Shown: piece after piece, positions 50,793 to 59,483 of the stretch
How the letters are laid out: every line of letters begins with the position of its first letter
How positions within the stretch are numbered: the stretch's first letter is position 1
NCBI RefSeq assembly: GCF_050897975.1
Contig: NZ_JBPAXY010000003.1
Span: forward strand, 372,001-436,000
Length of the DNA: 64,000 bases
Direction: 5' to 3'
From: Pseudooceanicola sp050897975
GTDB lineage: Bacteria > Pseudomonadota > Alphaproteobacteria > Rhodobacterales > Rhodobacteraceae
Notes under the pieces: model-generated
Told to the model about the DNA's origin: nothing
Databases searched by the model: none
The model's input: the letters and a program-made list of their open reading frames with translations, nothing else
Made by a program: the position numbers and the translations under genes

Positions 50793-52211
50793 ATGCCTGC
50801 ACCGACCCTGCTGTGGCTGCGCCGCGACCTGCGCACCACCGATCACCCCGCGCTGAGCGCCGCCGTGGCCCGTGGCAGCCCGGTGATCCCGGTGGTGATC
50901 CGCGACGACAGCGTGACCGCCCTGGGCGCCGCGCCCGCCCTGCGGCTGGAGCTGGGGCTGGACGCCTTCGTCGAGGCGCTGAAGGGGCAGGGGTCGCGCC
51001 TGATCCTGCGCAGCGGTGATCCGCTGGAGGTGCTGCGCGGCCTGATCGCAGAGACGGGCGCCGAGGCCGTCCACTGGACGCGCCTTTACGACCCGCAGGC
51101 CATCGCCCGGGACAAGGCGGTGAAGGCCGGGTTGAAGGAGGACGGGATCGAGGCGGTCAGCCATCCGGGCCATCTGCTGTTCGAACCCTGGCAGGTCGAG
51201 ACCGGGAAGGGCGGCTATTACAAGGTCTACACCCCCTTCTGGCGCGCCGTGCGCGACCGCGACGTGGGCCCCGCGCTGCCCGCCCCCGCCCAGATCCCCG
51301 CGCCGGATCCCTGGCCCGAGACCGAGGCCCTGACCGACTGGCAGCTCTCGGCGCCCATGCGGCGCGGCCGCGATGTGGTGGCGGGCCATGTGACAGCGGG
51401 CGAACGGGCCGCGCAAAACCAGCTGGGCGTTTTCATCCGCGACCGGGTGGCGGGCTACAAGGACGGGCGCGACATCCCCGGGGCCGAGGCCACCTCGGAT
51501 CTGTCGCATTACCTGACCCTGGGCGAGATCGGCCCGCGCCAGTGCTGGCACGCTGGCTGGCGCGCGCTGGAGGACGGCAAGCCGGGGGCCGAGACCTTCC
51601 TGAAAGAGCTGGTCTGGCGCGAGTTCGCCTATCACCTGATGTACCACGCGCCGCAGATCCTGACCCGGAACTGGCGCGAGGACTGGGACGGGTTCAGCTG
51701 GTCCGAGGAGGAGGACGAGCGGGTGCTGGCCTGGAAACAGGGGAGCACGGGGGTGGATTTCGTCGATGCCGCCATGCGCGAGTTGTTCGTGACCGGGCGG
51801 ATGCACAACCGGGCGCGGATGATCGTCGCCTCCTATCTGACCAAGCACATGCTGGTGCATTGGCGGATCGGCCAGCGGTGGTTCGAGGACTGTCTGGTGG
51901 ACTGGGATCCGGCCTCCAACGCCATGGGCTGGCAATGGGTGGCGGGCAGCGGCCCCGATGCGGCGCCCTATTTTCGGGTGTTCAACCCCGACACCCAGGC
52001 CGAGAAGTTCGACCGCGACCAGAGCTATCGCCGCCGCTGGCTGGCCGAGGGGCAGGGCAAGCCGGGGCGCGATGCGTTGTCCTTCTACGACGCCATTCCC
52101 GAAAGCTGGGAGCTAAAGCCGGACCAACCCCGCCCGGCGCCGCTGGTCGATCTGAAGGCCGGGCGCGAGCGGGCGCTGGCGGCCTATGCGGCGCTGAAGG
52201 ACGACAGCTGA
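50793..52211 (+). CDS. phrB: Class I CPD photolyase
   Basis: A 472-residue flavoprotein that uses blue light to split pyrimidine dimers. The N-terminal photolyase domain begins TLLWLRRDLRTTDHPAL. The FAD-binding domain has the WREFAYHLMYHAP block, MHNRARMIVASYLTKH, and WQWVAGSGPDAAPYFRVFNP, with many conserved Trp for electron transfer. Typical class I length. Two nearby genes also belong to stress protection (BCCT and TrgAB-CysK), but no shared transcript is evident; a 331-base gap follows. Confidence 0.95.
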   Translation: MPAPTLLWLRRDLRTTDHPALSAAVARGSPVIPVVIRDDSVTALGAAPALRLELGLDAFVEALKGQGSRLILRSGDPLEVLRGLIAETGAEAVHWTRLYDPQAIARDKAVKAGLKEDGIEAVSHPGHLLFEPWQVETGKGGYYKVYTPFWRAVRDRDVGPALPAPAQIPAPDPWPETEALTDWQLSAPMRRGRDVVAGHVTAGERAAQNQLGVFIRDRVAGYKDGRDIPGAEATSDLSHYLTLGEIGPRQCWHAGWRALEDGKPGAETFLKELVWREFAYHLMYHAPQILTRNWREDWDGFSWSEEEDERVLAWKQGSTGVDFVDAAMRELFVTGRMHNRARMIVASYLTKHMLVHWRIGQRWFEDCLVDWDPASNAMGWQWVAGSGPDAAPYFRVFNPDTQAEKFDRDQSYRRRWLAEGQGKPGRDALSFYDAIPESWELKPDQPRPAPLVDLKAGRERALAAYAALKDDS

Positions 52212-52542
52212 GAAATCGCACGAGGGAGAGGCGGAAACCCTCTGAAATACGGTGATTTTTCCGCGCTTCTAAAGTGACACCGCAAGGACAGGGGCGCCGC
52301 ATCGGCGCGCTGACCCTGCCCAGAGAGGCGGCGGCCCGTCATCGCGCGGGCTGGCGGAGCGGACTTACTCCAGAACTTCAGGGAAGGCATAATTTGCATT
52401 TCTTTCAATGCGCTAGGCGTGGCAGTTAGATACCTACCTTCACCGCAACGCCCTCCGATTGCAGCGCCAAGGCGGCTTGCCATGTCACGCGCGAAAATGC
52501 GAGATAACAGAACCGATTACAGGTGCAGGAGGGCAGCCCCAG
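52212..52542 (+). other. Gap between phrB and trgA
   Basis: 331 bases without a gene. It has an AT-rich stretch (about 52380-52410, GCATAATTTGCATTTCTTTC) and a small inverted repeat GCATT-TCTTTC-AATGC (52396-52411). A promoter for trgA is likely here. GCAGGAGGGCAGCC is the trgA ribosome site. Confidence 0.45.
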
Positions 52543-52989
52543 ATGTTCACCATGGGCAAGGTCGCCGCATCGGCCACGCTGGCCGGCACGGCCTATCTCG
52601 TCTCGACCCAGGTCATGGCGGCCTGGGAGGAAGAGTTCAACTTCGGCCAGTTCCCCTGGGTCAGCACCGCCATCGGCGCCTGGACCGGCTGGGCGACCAT
52701 CGGGCGCCGGGTGACGCGCCAGTCCACCCTCTCGCAGATCGTGGGCTATGGGTTGACCGGGGTCGGGGTGATGCTGCTGATCGCCTTCTTCGTCTTCGCG
52801 GGCAACGAGGCGCTGCGCAAGGCGCTGCGGCGGCGCTATGACGGGCCGATCGAGGCGATCCTGGACATCCTGCCGATCTCGGCCGAATGGGGGGCAAACC
52901 TGCTGCATCCGCATATCCTGATGACGCTGATCGGGGGCGGCCTGCTGTCGGCGCTGATGGCCAAGATCGTCGACCGGATGTGGAAATAA
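52543..52989 (+). CDS. trgA: TrgA-like membrane protein (tellurite-resistance locus)
   Basis: A 148-residue membrane protein. VAASATLAGTAYLVSTQVMAAW is the first helix; SQIVGYGLTGVGVMLLIAFFVF and ILMTLIGGGLLSALMAKIVDRM are later helices. Place and size match TrgA of Rhodobacter sphaeroides, where trgA and trgB lie beside cysK and contribute to tellurite resistance. The exact biochemistry of TrgA is unknown. It ends one base before the trgB ATG, so the two are coupled. Confidence 0.78.
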   Translation: MFTMGKVAASATLAGTAYLVSTQVMAAWEEEFNFGQFPWVSTAIGAWTGWATIGRRVTRQSTLSQIVGYGLTGVGVMLLIAFFVFAGNEALRKALRRRYDGPIEAILDILPISAEWGANLLHPHILMTLIGGGLLSALMAKIVDRMWK

Positions 52990-52990
52990 C

Positions 52991-54118
52991 ATGGGGTGCC
53001 CCCTTTTTCTTTACGGCCCCCTGTGCCTGCCGGTGATGATGCAGATCGTGGCGGGCACACGCCCGGCCGAGGCCGCCGCCCGGCTGGAGGGATACCGCGC
53101 CGCGCCGCGCGAAAGCGACGACTGGCCGGTGCTGGTGCAGGATCCGGGGACGGCGACCCAGGGGATCGTGCTGCGCGACCTGGCAGACGAGGTGGCGGCA
53201 CGGATTGCCCATTACGCCGATGCCTACGGGCTGGTCCCCGCCGAGGTAGTGGTCGAGGTGGACGGCGCGCCGCTGCGCGCCCGGGCCTTCCGCCCTGAAC
53301 ACAGCGCCCAACCCGTGGCCCCCGGGCGCTGGTCGCTGGAGGACTGGGCCGGACAGGTGGGCGAAGAGGCCTGCCACACGGCCCATGAGGTGATGAAGCT
53401 GCGCGGCCGGTTCCAGGGCTCTGACCTGCGCTTTCGCCTGGGCCAGATCCGCGCCCGGGCAGCGGCGCGTGTGGCCGCCGAACGCTATCCGGCGCGGCAC
53501 GACCTGGGGTGCGGCCCGACCGACCCCTGGGTGCAGGAGCTGCACCAGCAGGACGACCACGCGGGCTACTTCATCGCCCGCACCTTCGAGCTGCGCCACC
53601 AGACCTTCGCGGGCGGCCCCTCGCAGCCGATCCGGCGCGAGGTCTTCCTGGCCCCCGACGCCGCCATCGTCCTGCCCTATGACCCGCGCCGCGACCGGGT
53701 GCTGCTGGTCGAACAGTTCCGCATGGGCCCCTATGGCCGGGGCGAGGCGCTGCCCTGGATGCTGGAGCCGGTGGCGGGCCGTGTCGATCCGGGCGAGACC
53801 CCCGAGGCCTGCGCCCGCCGCGAGGCCCGCGAAGAGGCAGGGCTGGAGCTGGAGGCGCTGCATCATGTCAGCTCGTCCTATCCATCGCCCGGCTGCCTGA
53901 GCGAGTTTCACCACTGTTACATCGGCCTTTGCGACCTGCCCGAGACGGGCCTAGGGGCAGGGGGGCTGGACGAAGAGGCCGAGGATATCCGGACCCATGT
54001 CCTGAGTTTCGAACGCGCCATGGAACTGGTGTCCAGCGGCGAAGCCAGAAACGCGCCGCTGGTCCTGACCCTGCTGTGGCTGGCGACCAGGCGTTCCGAG
54101 TTGCGGGGCGCCGCTTGA
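52991..54118 (+). CDS. trgB: TrgB: cyclotransferase-like domain fused to Nudix hydrolase
   Basis: A 375-residue protein. The first 130 or so residues (PLFLYGPLCLPVMMQIVAG and following) resemble the gamma-glutamyl cyclotransferase fold. The C-terminal half is a Nudix hydrolase: the box runs GRVDPGETPEACARREAREEAGLEL from G263, and EFRMGPYGRGEALPWMLEPVAG before it fits ADP-ribose pyrophosphatases. It likely hydrolyses ADP-ribose or a related nucleotide. The fusion and its place before cysK match TrgB of R. sphaeroides. The cyclotransferase domain hints at glutathione metabolism, which is inference. Confidence 0.85.
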   Translation: MGCPLFLYGPLCLPVMMQIVAGTRPAEAAARLEGYRAAPRESDDWPVLVQDPGTATQGIVLRDLADEVAARIAHYADAYGLVPAEVVVEVDGAPLRARAFRPEHSAQPVAPGRWSLEDWAGQVGEEACHTAHEVMKLRGRFQGSDLRFRLGQIRARAAARVAAERYPARHDLGCGPTDPWVQELHQQDDHAGYFIARTFELRHQTFAGGPSQPIRREVFLAPDAAIVLPYDPRRDRVLLVEQFRMGPYGRGEALPWMLEPVAGRVDPGETPEACARREAREEAGLELEALHHVSSSYPSPGCLSEFHHCYIGLCDLPETGLGAGGLDEEAEDIRTHVLSFERAMELVSSGEARNAPLVLTLLWLATRRSELRGAA

Positions 54119-54175
54119 GTTGGCGCCACGGCGCAGATACATCTGGTGCAAATAGACTTTGGAAGGATGACCCCG

Positions 54176-55210
54176 ATGCATATCGCTCAGGATCTGGCGC
54201 AGGCCGTCGGAAACACGCCCCTGATCAAACTGCGGCGCGTCAGCGAGGAGACCGGTTGCACCATCCTCGGCAAGGCGGAGTTCCTGAACCCCGGCCAGTC
54301 CGTGAAGGACCGCGCCGCGCTTTACATCATCCGCGACGCCATCGCGCGCGGTGAACTGGCCCCGGGCGGGACCATCGTGGAAGGCACCGCCGGCAATACC
54401 GGCATCGGCCTGGCCCTGGTTGGCGCCTCGATGGGGTTCCGCACGGTGATCGTGATCCCCGAGACCCAGAGCCAGGAAAAGAAGGACATGATCCGTCTGG
54501 CGGGCGCCGAACTGGTGCAGGTCCCGGCGGCCCCCTACAAAAATCCCAACAATTATGTTCGCTATAGTGAGCGTCTCGCCGCAGAGCTGTCGAAAACCGA
54601 ACAGAAGGGCGTAATCTGGGCCAACCAGTTCGACAATACCGCCAACCGCCAGGCCCACCTGGAAACCACCGGCCCCGAGATCTGGGAACAGACCGACGGC
54701 AAGGTCGACGGCTTTGTCGCGGCCGTGGGCTCGGGCGGGACCCTGGTCGGCACCGCCATGGCCTTGCAGCCGAAGGGCGTGAAAGTGGCCCTGGCCGACC
54801 CGATGGGCGCGGCGCTGCACAGCTACTACACCACCGGCGAGCTGAAATCCGAAGGCGGCTCGATCACCGAAGGCATCGGGCAGGGGCGGATCACCAAGAA
54901 CCTGGAAGGGTTCACCCCCGACTTCTCGTACCAGATCCCCGATGCCGAGGCGCTGCCCTATGTCTTCGACCTGCTGTCGGACGAGGGGATCTGCGTCGGC
55001 GGCTCTTCGGGGATCAACGTGGCGGGCGCGGTGCGTCTGGCGCGCGAACTTGGGCCGGGCCACACGATCGTGACTGTACTGTGCGACTATGGAACCCGAT
55101 ACCAGTCTAAACTGTTCAACCCGGACTTCCTGCGTGAAAAGGGATTGCCGACGCCGGGCTGGATGACCGAAAGCCCGCGCTCGATCCCCGGCGTCTTCTC
55201 TGACGACTGA
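54176..55210 (+). CDS. cysK: Cysteine synthase (O-acetylserine sulfhydrylase)
   Basis: A 344-residue PLP enzyme making cysteine from O-acetylserine and sulfide. The PLP lysine is K44 in NPGQSVKDRAAL. EGTAGNTGIGLALVG binds the substrate carboxylate, and GSGGTLVGTAMAL is the phosphate loop. Slightly longer than E. coli CysK because of a C-terminal extension (GLPTPGWMTESPRSIPGVFSDD). Two upstream in-frame starts exist; the ATG at 54176 has AAGGA at the right distance. Third gene of trgA-trgB-cysK; cysteine and thiols are a known factor in tellurite tolerance. Confidence 0.95.
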   Translation: MHIAQDLAQAVGNTPLIKLRRVSEETGCTILGKAEFLNPGQSVKDRAALYIIRDAIARGELAPGGTIVEGTAGNTGIGLALVGASMGFRTVIVIPETQSQEKKDMIRLAGAELVQVPAAPYKNPNNYVRYSERLAAELSKTEQKGVIWANQFDNTANRQAHLETTGPEIWEQTDGKVDGFVAAVGSGGTLVGTAMALQPKGVKVALADPMGAALHSYYTTGELKSEGGSITEGIGQGRITKNLEGFTPDFSYQIPDAEALPYVFDLLSDEGICVGGSSGINVAGAVRLARELGPGHTIVTVLCDYGTRYQSKLFNPDFLREKGLPTPGWMTESPRSIPGVFSDD

Positions 55211-55245
55211 GCGCAGCCAAATATCGGACGACCCAAGGAGGGGCC

Positions 55246-57759
55246 ATGCGCCTGCGGCGGAATTTTCCTGATCTGACAAGGCTCTGCGCCTCTCTTTTCA
55301 TCCTCTTCCTCAGCTTCGCGGCCCTGGCGCCGCTGCCCCTTGGCCCGGCACTGGCCCAGGAGGGAACTGCGGCCTCGGCGGCGCTGAGCGAAAGCGACTA
55401 CAGCAGCTGGGAAGCCCTGGCGCAGCGCGCCGAAGAGGCGATCGAGACCGACCGCGCCTCGGAAGCCGCCTTTGACGAGCTGCGCGCCGAACTGGTCGAC
55501 TGGCGCAGCCGGTTCGAGGCCGCCCAATCGGCCAACTCTGCTGCCCTCAGCGCCGCCCAGGCCCAGTTGGACACCCTGGGCCCGGTGCCCGAAAGCGGCG
55601 AAGAGCCAGAGGCCCTGGCCGAGCAACGCGCCGAGCTGACCGAGCGGCTGGACGAGTTGGCCAGCCCCGCGCGCCGCGCCGAGATCGCCTATAGCCGGGC
55701 CGATGCACTGATCCGTTCCATCGACGCCAACCTGCGGGCCCGCCAGACCGAGGCGCTGCTGGAAATCGGCCCCTCGCCGCTGGACCCCAGCCACTGGCCC
55801 GGCGTGCTGGAGGATGTGAGCGGATTCGTCGCCGCCCTGGCCGGGGATGTGCGCGAGGCCTGGGACACCCCGGCACAGCGCCAGGTGTTCCGCCAGAACC
55901 TGCCGGTGATTGCCCTGCTGGTCCTGCTGGCCATGGCGCTGGTGCTGCGCGGACGCGGCTGGATCGAACGTCTCGCCCTGTCGGTGCTGGATCAGCAGCA
56001 ATCCGCGGCGCGCTGGCTCTTTTCCTTCATCGTGTCGCTGGGCCAGATCGCCCTGCCGGTCACCGGCCTGGCGATCCTGGCCGCGGCGGGCACCACTTCG
56101 GGCCTTCTGGGGGTGCGGGGCGAGGCCATGGCGCAGTCCTTGGTGGGGGCGGGGACGCTGTTCTTCTTCACCCGCTGGCTGGCCGCCTATGTCTTCCCGG
56201 TGTCGCAACGGGCCGGGCTGATGTTGCAGATCTCGCCCACGCAGCTGCGCGAGGGGCGGGTCTATGCCAACGTGCTGGGTCTGGTTCTGGCCGTCTACTG
56301 GCTGATCCGCGAGGCCATCGCGCTGGAATCCTGGGATGCGGTCACCCGCAACGTGCTGGTCTTCCCGCTGCTGGTGGTGACCGGCCTCTTCCTGCTGCGG
56401 GTGGCGCGCTTCCTGATCCTGCATGGCCGCGCCGATCAGGGGGGCGAGGATGGGGCCAATTCCTTCCGCCAGCAGATCGTGCTGTTTCTGGGCCGCGCCG
56501 TGGCGCTTCTGGCGATCCTCGGCCCGGCGCTGGCGGCCGTCGGCTATTTCGAGGCGGGCCAGGCCCTGACCCTGCGGATGCTCTATTCGCTGGAACTGCT
56601 GTCCTTCCTGCTGATCCTGCAAAAACTGGTGGGCGAGATCTACGTGGTCTTCACCGGCGACCGCGACAGGGCCTCGGAGGCGCTATTGCCGGTGCTGCTG
56701 AGCTTTGCCATGGCCGTGGCCTCGCTGCCGGTCTTCGCCCTGATCTGGGGCGCCCGGCGCACCGACCTGGGCGAGGCCTGGGCGCAGTTCCGCGCCGGGT
56801 TCGACATCGGCGAGACCCATATCTCGCCCGGTGACTTCCTGGTCTTCGTTCTGGTCTTCATGGCAGGCTACGGGCTGACCCGGCTGTTGCAGGGCGCCAT
56901 GCGCACCACGGTGCTGCCCAAGACCAAGCTGGACAAGGGCGGGCAGAACGCCGTGATCTCGGGGCTGGGATATGTGGGCATCTTCCTGGCCGCGCTGATC
57001 GCGATCACCACGGCGGGGATCGACCTCAGCTCGCTGGCCATCGTTGCCGGTGCGCTGTCGGTCGGCGTGGGCTTCGGCCTGCAGACCATCGTGCAGAACT
57101 TCGTCTCGGGCATCATCCTGCTGATCGAACGGCCGATCTCGGAAGGGGACTGGATCGAGGTGGGCGGCCAGATGGGCTTTGTCCGGTCGATCTCGGTGCG
57201 CTCGACCCGGATCGAGACCTTCGACCGCACCGATGTCATCGTGCCCAATGCCGACCTGATCTCGGGGCAGGTGACCAACTGGACCCGGGGCAACCTGATC
57301 GGGCGGCTGATCGTCCCCGTGGGCGTGGCCTATGGCAGCGACACCCGCAAGGTGGCGAAGATCCTGCAAGAGGTGGCCGAGGAACAGCCGCTGGTGCTGC
57401 TGAACCCGCCGCCCGGCGTGGTCTTCATCGCCTTCGGGGCGGATTCGCTGAACTTCGAGATCCGCGCCATCCTGCGCGACGTGACCCAGATCCTGAACGT
57501 CCAGACCGAGGTGCATCACCGCATCGCCGAACGGTTCAAGGAAGAGGGAATCGAGATCCCCTTCGCCCAGCGGGACATCTGGCTGCGCAACCCCGAGGCG
57601 CTGCGCGCCGCCGCCCCGGCCGAAACGCCGCCACAGCCCGCCGCGCCCACCTCGACGCCTGCGGTCGAAGCCAAGCAGGGCCCGGCCCATCTGACCGCGG
57701 ACGACCTGCCCCATGGCAGCGAGGATGCGGCCGGAGAGGGCGGCGACGGCGACCGCTGA
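55246..57759 (+). CDS. MscS-family mechanosensitive channel with DUF3772-like N terminus
   Basis: An 837-residue protein. It has a signal peptide (LFILFLSFAALAPLPLGPALAQ) and then a helical periplasmic domain with coiled-coil character (about residues 45-210), like DUF3772. Many membrane helices follow, ending in the MscS pore helix and loop (LSSLAIVAGALSVGVGFGLQTIVQNFVSGIILLIERPISEGDWIEV). The cytosolic C domain ends in an Ala/Pro-rich acidic tail. It should open on osmotic downshock, as large MscK-like channels do. GGAGGGGCC precedes the ATG. Separated from cysK by 35 bases on the same strand. Confidence 0.9.
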   Translation: MRLRRNFPDLTRLCASLFILFLSFAALAPLPLGPALAQEGTAASAALSESDYSSWEALAQRAEEAIETDRASEAAFDELRAELVDWRSRFEAAQSANSAALSAAQAQLDTLGPVPESGEEPEALAEQRAELTERLDELASPARRAEIAYSRADALIRSIDANLRARQTEALLEIGPSPLDPSHWPGVLEDVSGFVAALAGDVREAWDTPAQRQVFRQNLPVIALLVLLAMALVLRGRGWIERLALSVLDQQQSAARWLFSFIVSLGQIALPVTGLAILAAAGTTSGLLGVRGEAMAQSLVGAGTLFFFTRWLAAYVFPVSQRAGLMLQISPTQLREGRVYANVLGLVLAVYWLIREAIALESWDAVTRNVLVFPLLVVTGLFLLRVARFLILHGRADQGGEDGANSFRQQIVLFLGRAVALLAILGPALAAVGYFEAGQALTLRMLYSLELLSFLLILQKLVGEIYVVFTGDRDRASEALLPVLLSFAMAVASLPVFALIWGARRTDLGEAWAQFRAGFDIGETHISPGDFLVFVLVFMAGYGLTRLLQGAMRTTVLPKTKLDKGGQNAVISGLGYVGIFLAALIAITTAGIDLSSLAIVAGALSVGVGFGLQTIVQNFVSGIILLIERPISEGDWIEVGGQMGFVRSISVRSTRIETFDRTDVIVPNADLISGQVTNWTRGNLIGRLIVPVGVAYGSDTRKVAKILQEVAEEQPLVLLNPPPGVVFIAFGADSLNFEIRAILRDVTQILNVQTEVHHRIAERFKEEGIEIPFAQRDIWLRNPEALRAAAPAETPPQPAAPTSTPAVEAKQGPAHLTADDLPHGSEDAAGEGGDGDR

Positions 57760-57810
57760 GGCCAGGCGCCCGCCAGGGAAAGCAAAAGAGCATACCGGAA
57801 ACGGGTCACA

Positions 57811-57839
57811 GACGGGCTGGGCGTGCGGCCCGGCCCGTC
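57811..57839 (+). terminator. Hairpin after the MscS-family gene
   Basis: Arms GACGGGC and GCCCGTC with an inner GGGC/GCCC pair around GTGCG, followed by TGCGTTTCC. Likely terminator, modest T-run. Confidence 0.6.
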
Positions 57840-57960
57840 TGCGTTTCCGGCCCCCTGGGTCAGCCCGGGACGGGGCCGCGCAAGGGTCTGAAAAAACCTG
57901 TCGTTTTTTGTCGTTCGCCTCTTGCACCCAGCGCCGCTTCCCGGCTAAAGACACCGCCAC

Positions 57961-58050
57961 GGAGAGGTGGCCGAGTGGTCGAAGGCGCACGCCTGGAAAG
58001 TGTGTAGGCGGGAAACCGTCTCCAGGGTTCGAATCCCTGTCTCTCCGCCA
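57961..58050 (+). tRNA. tRNA-Ser, anticodon GGA
   Basis: A 90-base class II tRNA. Acceptor arms GGAGAGG and the complementary CTCTCC pair, with a long variable arm (about 58003-58024), T-loop GGTTCGAATCC, and encoded CCA at 58048-58050. The anticodon loop is CT-GGA-AA with GGA at 57995-57997, reading UCC/UCU serine codons. It stands alone, with no adjacent tRNA. Confidence 0.96.
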
Positions 58051-58151
58051 TAATCCCCGCACTGCGGGTCGATTTCCCCCAATATTTCAGACAGTTGCCG
58101 ATCCGAGACGCCGCGGGATTGCGGTCGATGTCTTTTGCACGGCATTGGAAA

Positions 58152-58173
58152 TCCCGCAGGGTGCCCTGCGGGA
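58152..58173. terminator. Perfect hairpin between tRNA-Ser and the PP-loop protein gene
   Basis: Arms TCCCGCAGGG and CCCTGCGGGA with a two-base loop, 30 bases from the stop of the minus-strand PP-loop gene, and followed on that strand by ATTTCC. It could stop that gene; an A-rich flank is only partial. Confidence 0.5.
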
Positions 58174-58203
58174 CTGGTCTGGCCTCGGGGCCGCACCCGC
58201 CGC

Positions 58204-59376
58204 TCAGCGGGACGGCAGTCTGGCCAGCAGGCACTCGCGGACGCGGTCCTCGAAGTCTTTCAGCCGGTCGTGCAAGGGACCCGGGGGCATGTGGCGCCGC
58301 AGGTCATTGGTGACGATCAGCTGGCCGCGCAACGCCTGGGCCGAGCGGCGCGAGATCTTCAGGGTCGGCACCAGATCTTCCAGCGGTTCGGTGGTGGGGA
58401 AGCTGGCGCTTTGGTCCAGCCCGAGGCAGACCATCGCCAACCGGGTGCGGATACATTTCTCGCAGCGCCCGCAATTGCCGCCGGTCGAGGTATCGCGATA
58501 GCAGACCGACAGGTCGTCCAGCAGCGCCGGATCATGGGCGGCGATGACGCCCACCTTCTGCACCCGGGTGACCCGTTCGCCCAAGGGTCGGATCGGCAGA
58601 GCCTCTGACGACAGAGCGGCCACCAGCTCCGAGCAATTGCCCCAGGGGTGGCGCGCCAACTGCTGGGTCAGGGAATTGTCCATGGCAATGGCGGCCTCGG
58701 CCAGGCGGGGCTGCAAGGCGTTGAGGCACATGGCCAGGTTCACGCTGTGCAGCATGTTCCAGTTCATGCCCTGCTGGCGCAGGTTCGTCTCGACCACCAG
58801 CAGCTCCAGCCCCAGCCGGTCCGCGATGCGGGCCACGCGGGCCTTCAGGTCGACAAACCCCGGCTCGCTGGCCCCGGCGTAATCCGCCCCCGCCACCAGC
58901 AGGCCGTGGGTATAGCCGTGACCGGTGATCGCCTCGATCCCCGCCTGGGTGCTGTCGACCCCGCCGCTGAGGCACAGGATCTTGTCCTGGCGCGCAGCGG
59001 GCAGGGGGGCTGGGGCGCCGACCTCATGGCGCAGGCGCAACGGCGCGTTGCCGGGCATCATCCAAAGGTCGCTTGCAAAGCCCAGCCGGTCGAGGATGCC
59101 GGCGGCGGCCGGGGTCACCGGCTGGTCGAGACGGATCTCGATATTATGCGACATCGACTGGATCGCCAGCCCCAGCACCGCGCTGTCGGGGACCGACTCG
59201 GCGGTCTCGATCGGGGCGGGGGCACGGAGGAAGAAGCCCCGATTGCCGAAGGTCACGGTCATCTCGGGGCCATCGACCTGGACCTGGGCCGTGACCACCT
59301 CGCGCGGCTGGCGGGTGCGGGCGTGCTCGCGCAGGCTTTTCTTGTAGAGGCGTTGCAGGGCAAGCGGCAGGGCCAT
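58204..59376 (-). CDS. QueC-like PP-loop ATPase of unknown function
   Basis: A 390-residue protein. After about 130 N-terminal residues without a recognised domain comes the PP-loop KILCLSGGVDSTQAGIEAI. A four-cysteine zinc-type cluster follows near residue 305 (SVCYRD, then GGNCGRCEKCIRTRLAM), which resembles the C-terminal zinc site of QueC (7-cyano-7-deazaguanine synthase). It therefore probably activates a carboxylate or carbonyl group with ATP, releasing pyrophosphate. No queuosine genes are adjacent. The N-terminal extension and the absence of an operon partner separate it from QueC. The ATG at MALPLALQRLYKKSL is preferred; a longer frame exists. Role unknown. Confidence 0.7.
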   Translation of the reverse strand: MALPLALQRLYKKSLREHARTRQPREVVTAQVQVDGPEMTVTFGNRGFFLRAPAPIETAESVPDSAVLGLAIQSMSHNIEIRLDQPVTPAAAGILDRLGFASDLWMMPGNAPLRLRHEVGAPAPLPAARQDKILCLSGGVDSTQAGIEAITGHGYTHGLLVAGADYAGASEPGFVDLKARVARIADRLGLELLVVETNLRQQGMNWNMLHSVNLAMCLNALQPRLAEAAIAMDNSLTQQLARHPWGNCSELVAALSSEALPIRPLGERVTRVQKVGVIAAHDPALLDDLSVCYRDTSTGGNCGRCEKCIRTRLAMVCLGLDQSASFPTTEPLEDLVPTLKISRRSAQALRGQLIVTNDLRRHMPPGPLHDRLKDFEDRVRECLLARLPSR

Positions 59377-59483
59377 GAGAGAGGTTCCTTCTTCTGCGGC
59401 GGCCCCGGGCCCGGGAAACATGTCCTGGGGCGGGGCGCCCGCAGGGGATGACCCGTCGCGGCGCGCGCGTCAAGCGATGGCCC

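Noticed and set aside
57961..59376. Genomic island at tRNA-Ser.
   Set aside because: No integrase and no second copy of the tRNA 3' end were noticed nearby; base composition looks like the rest.
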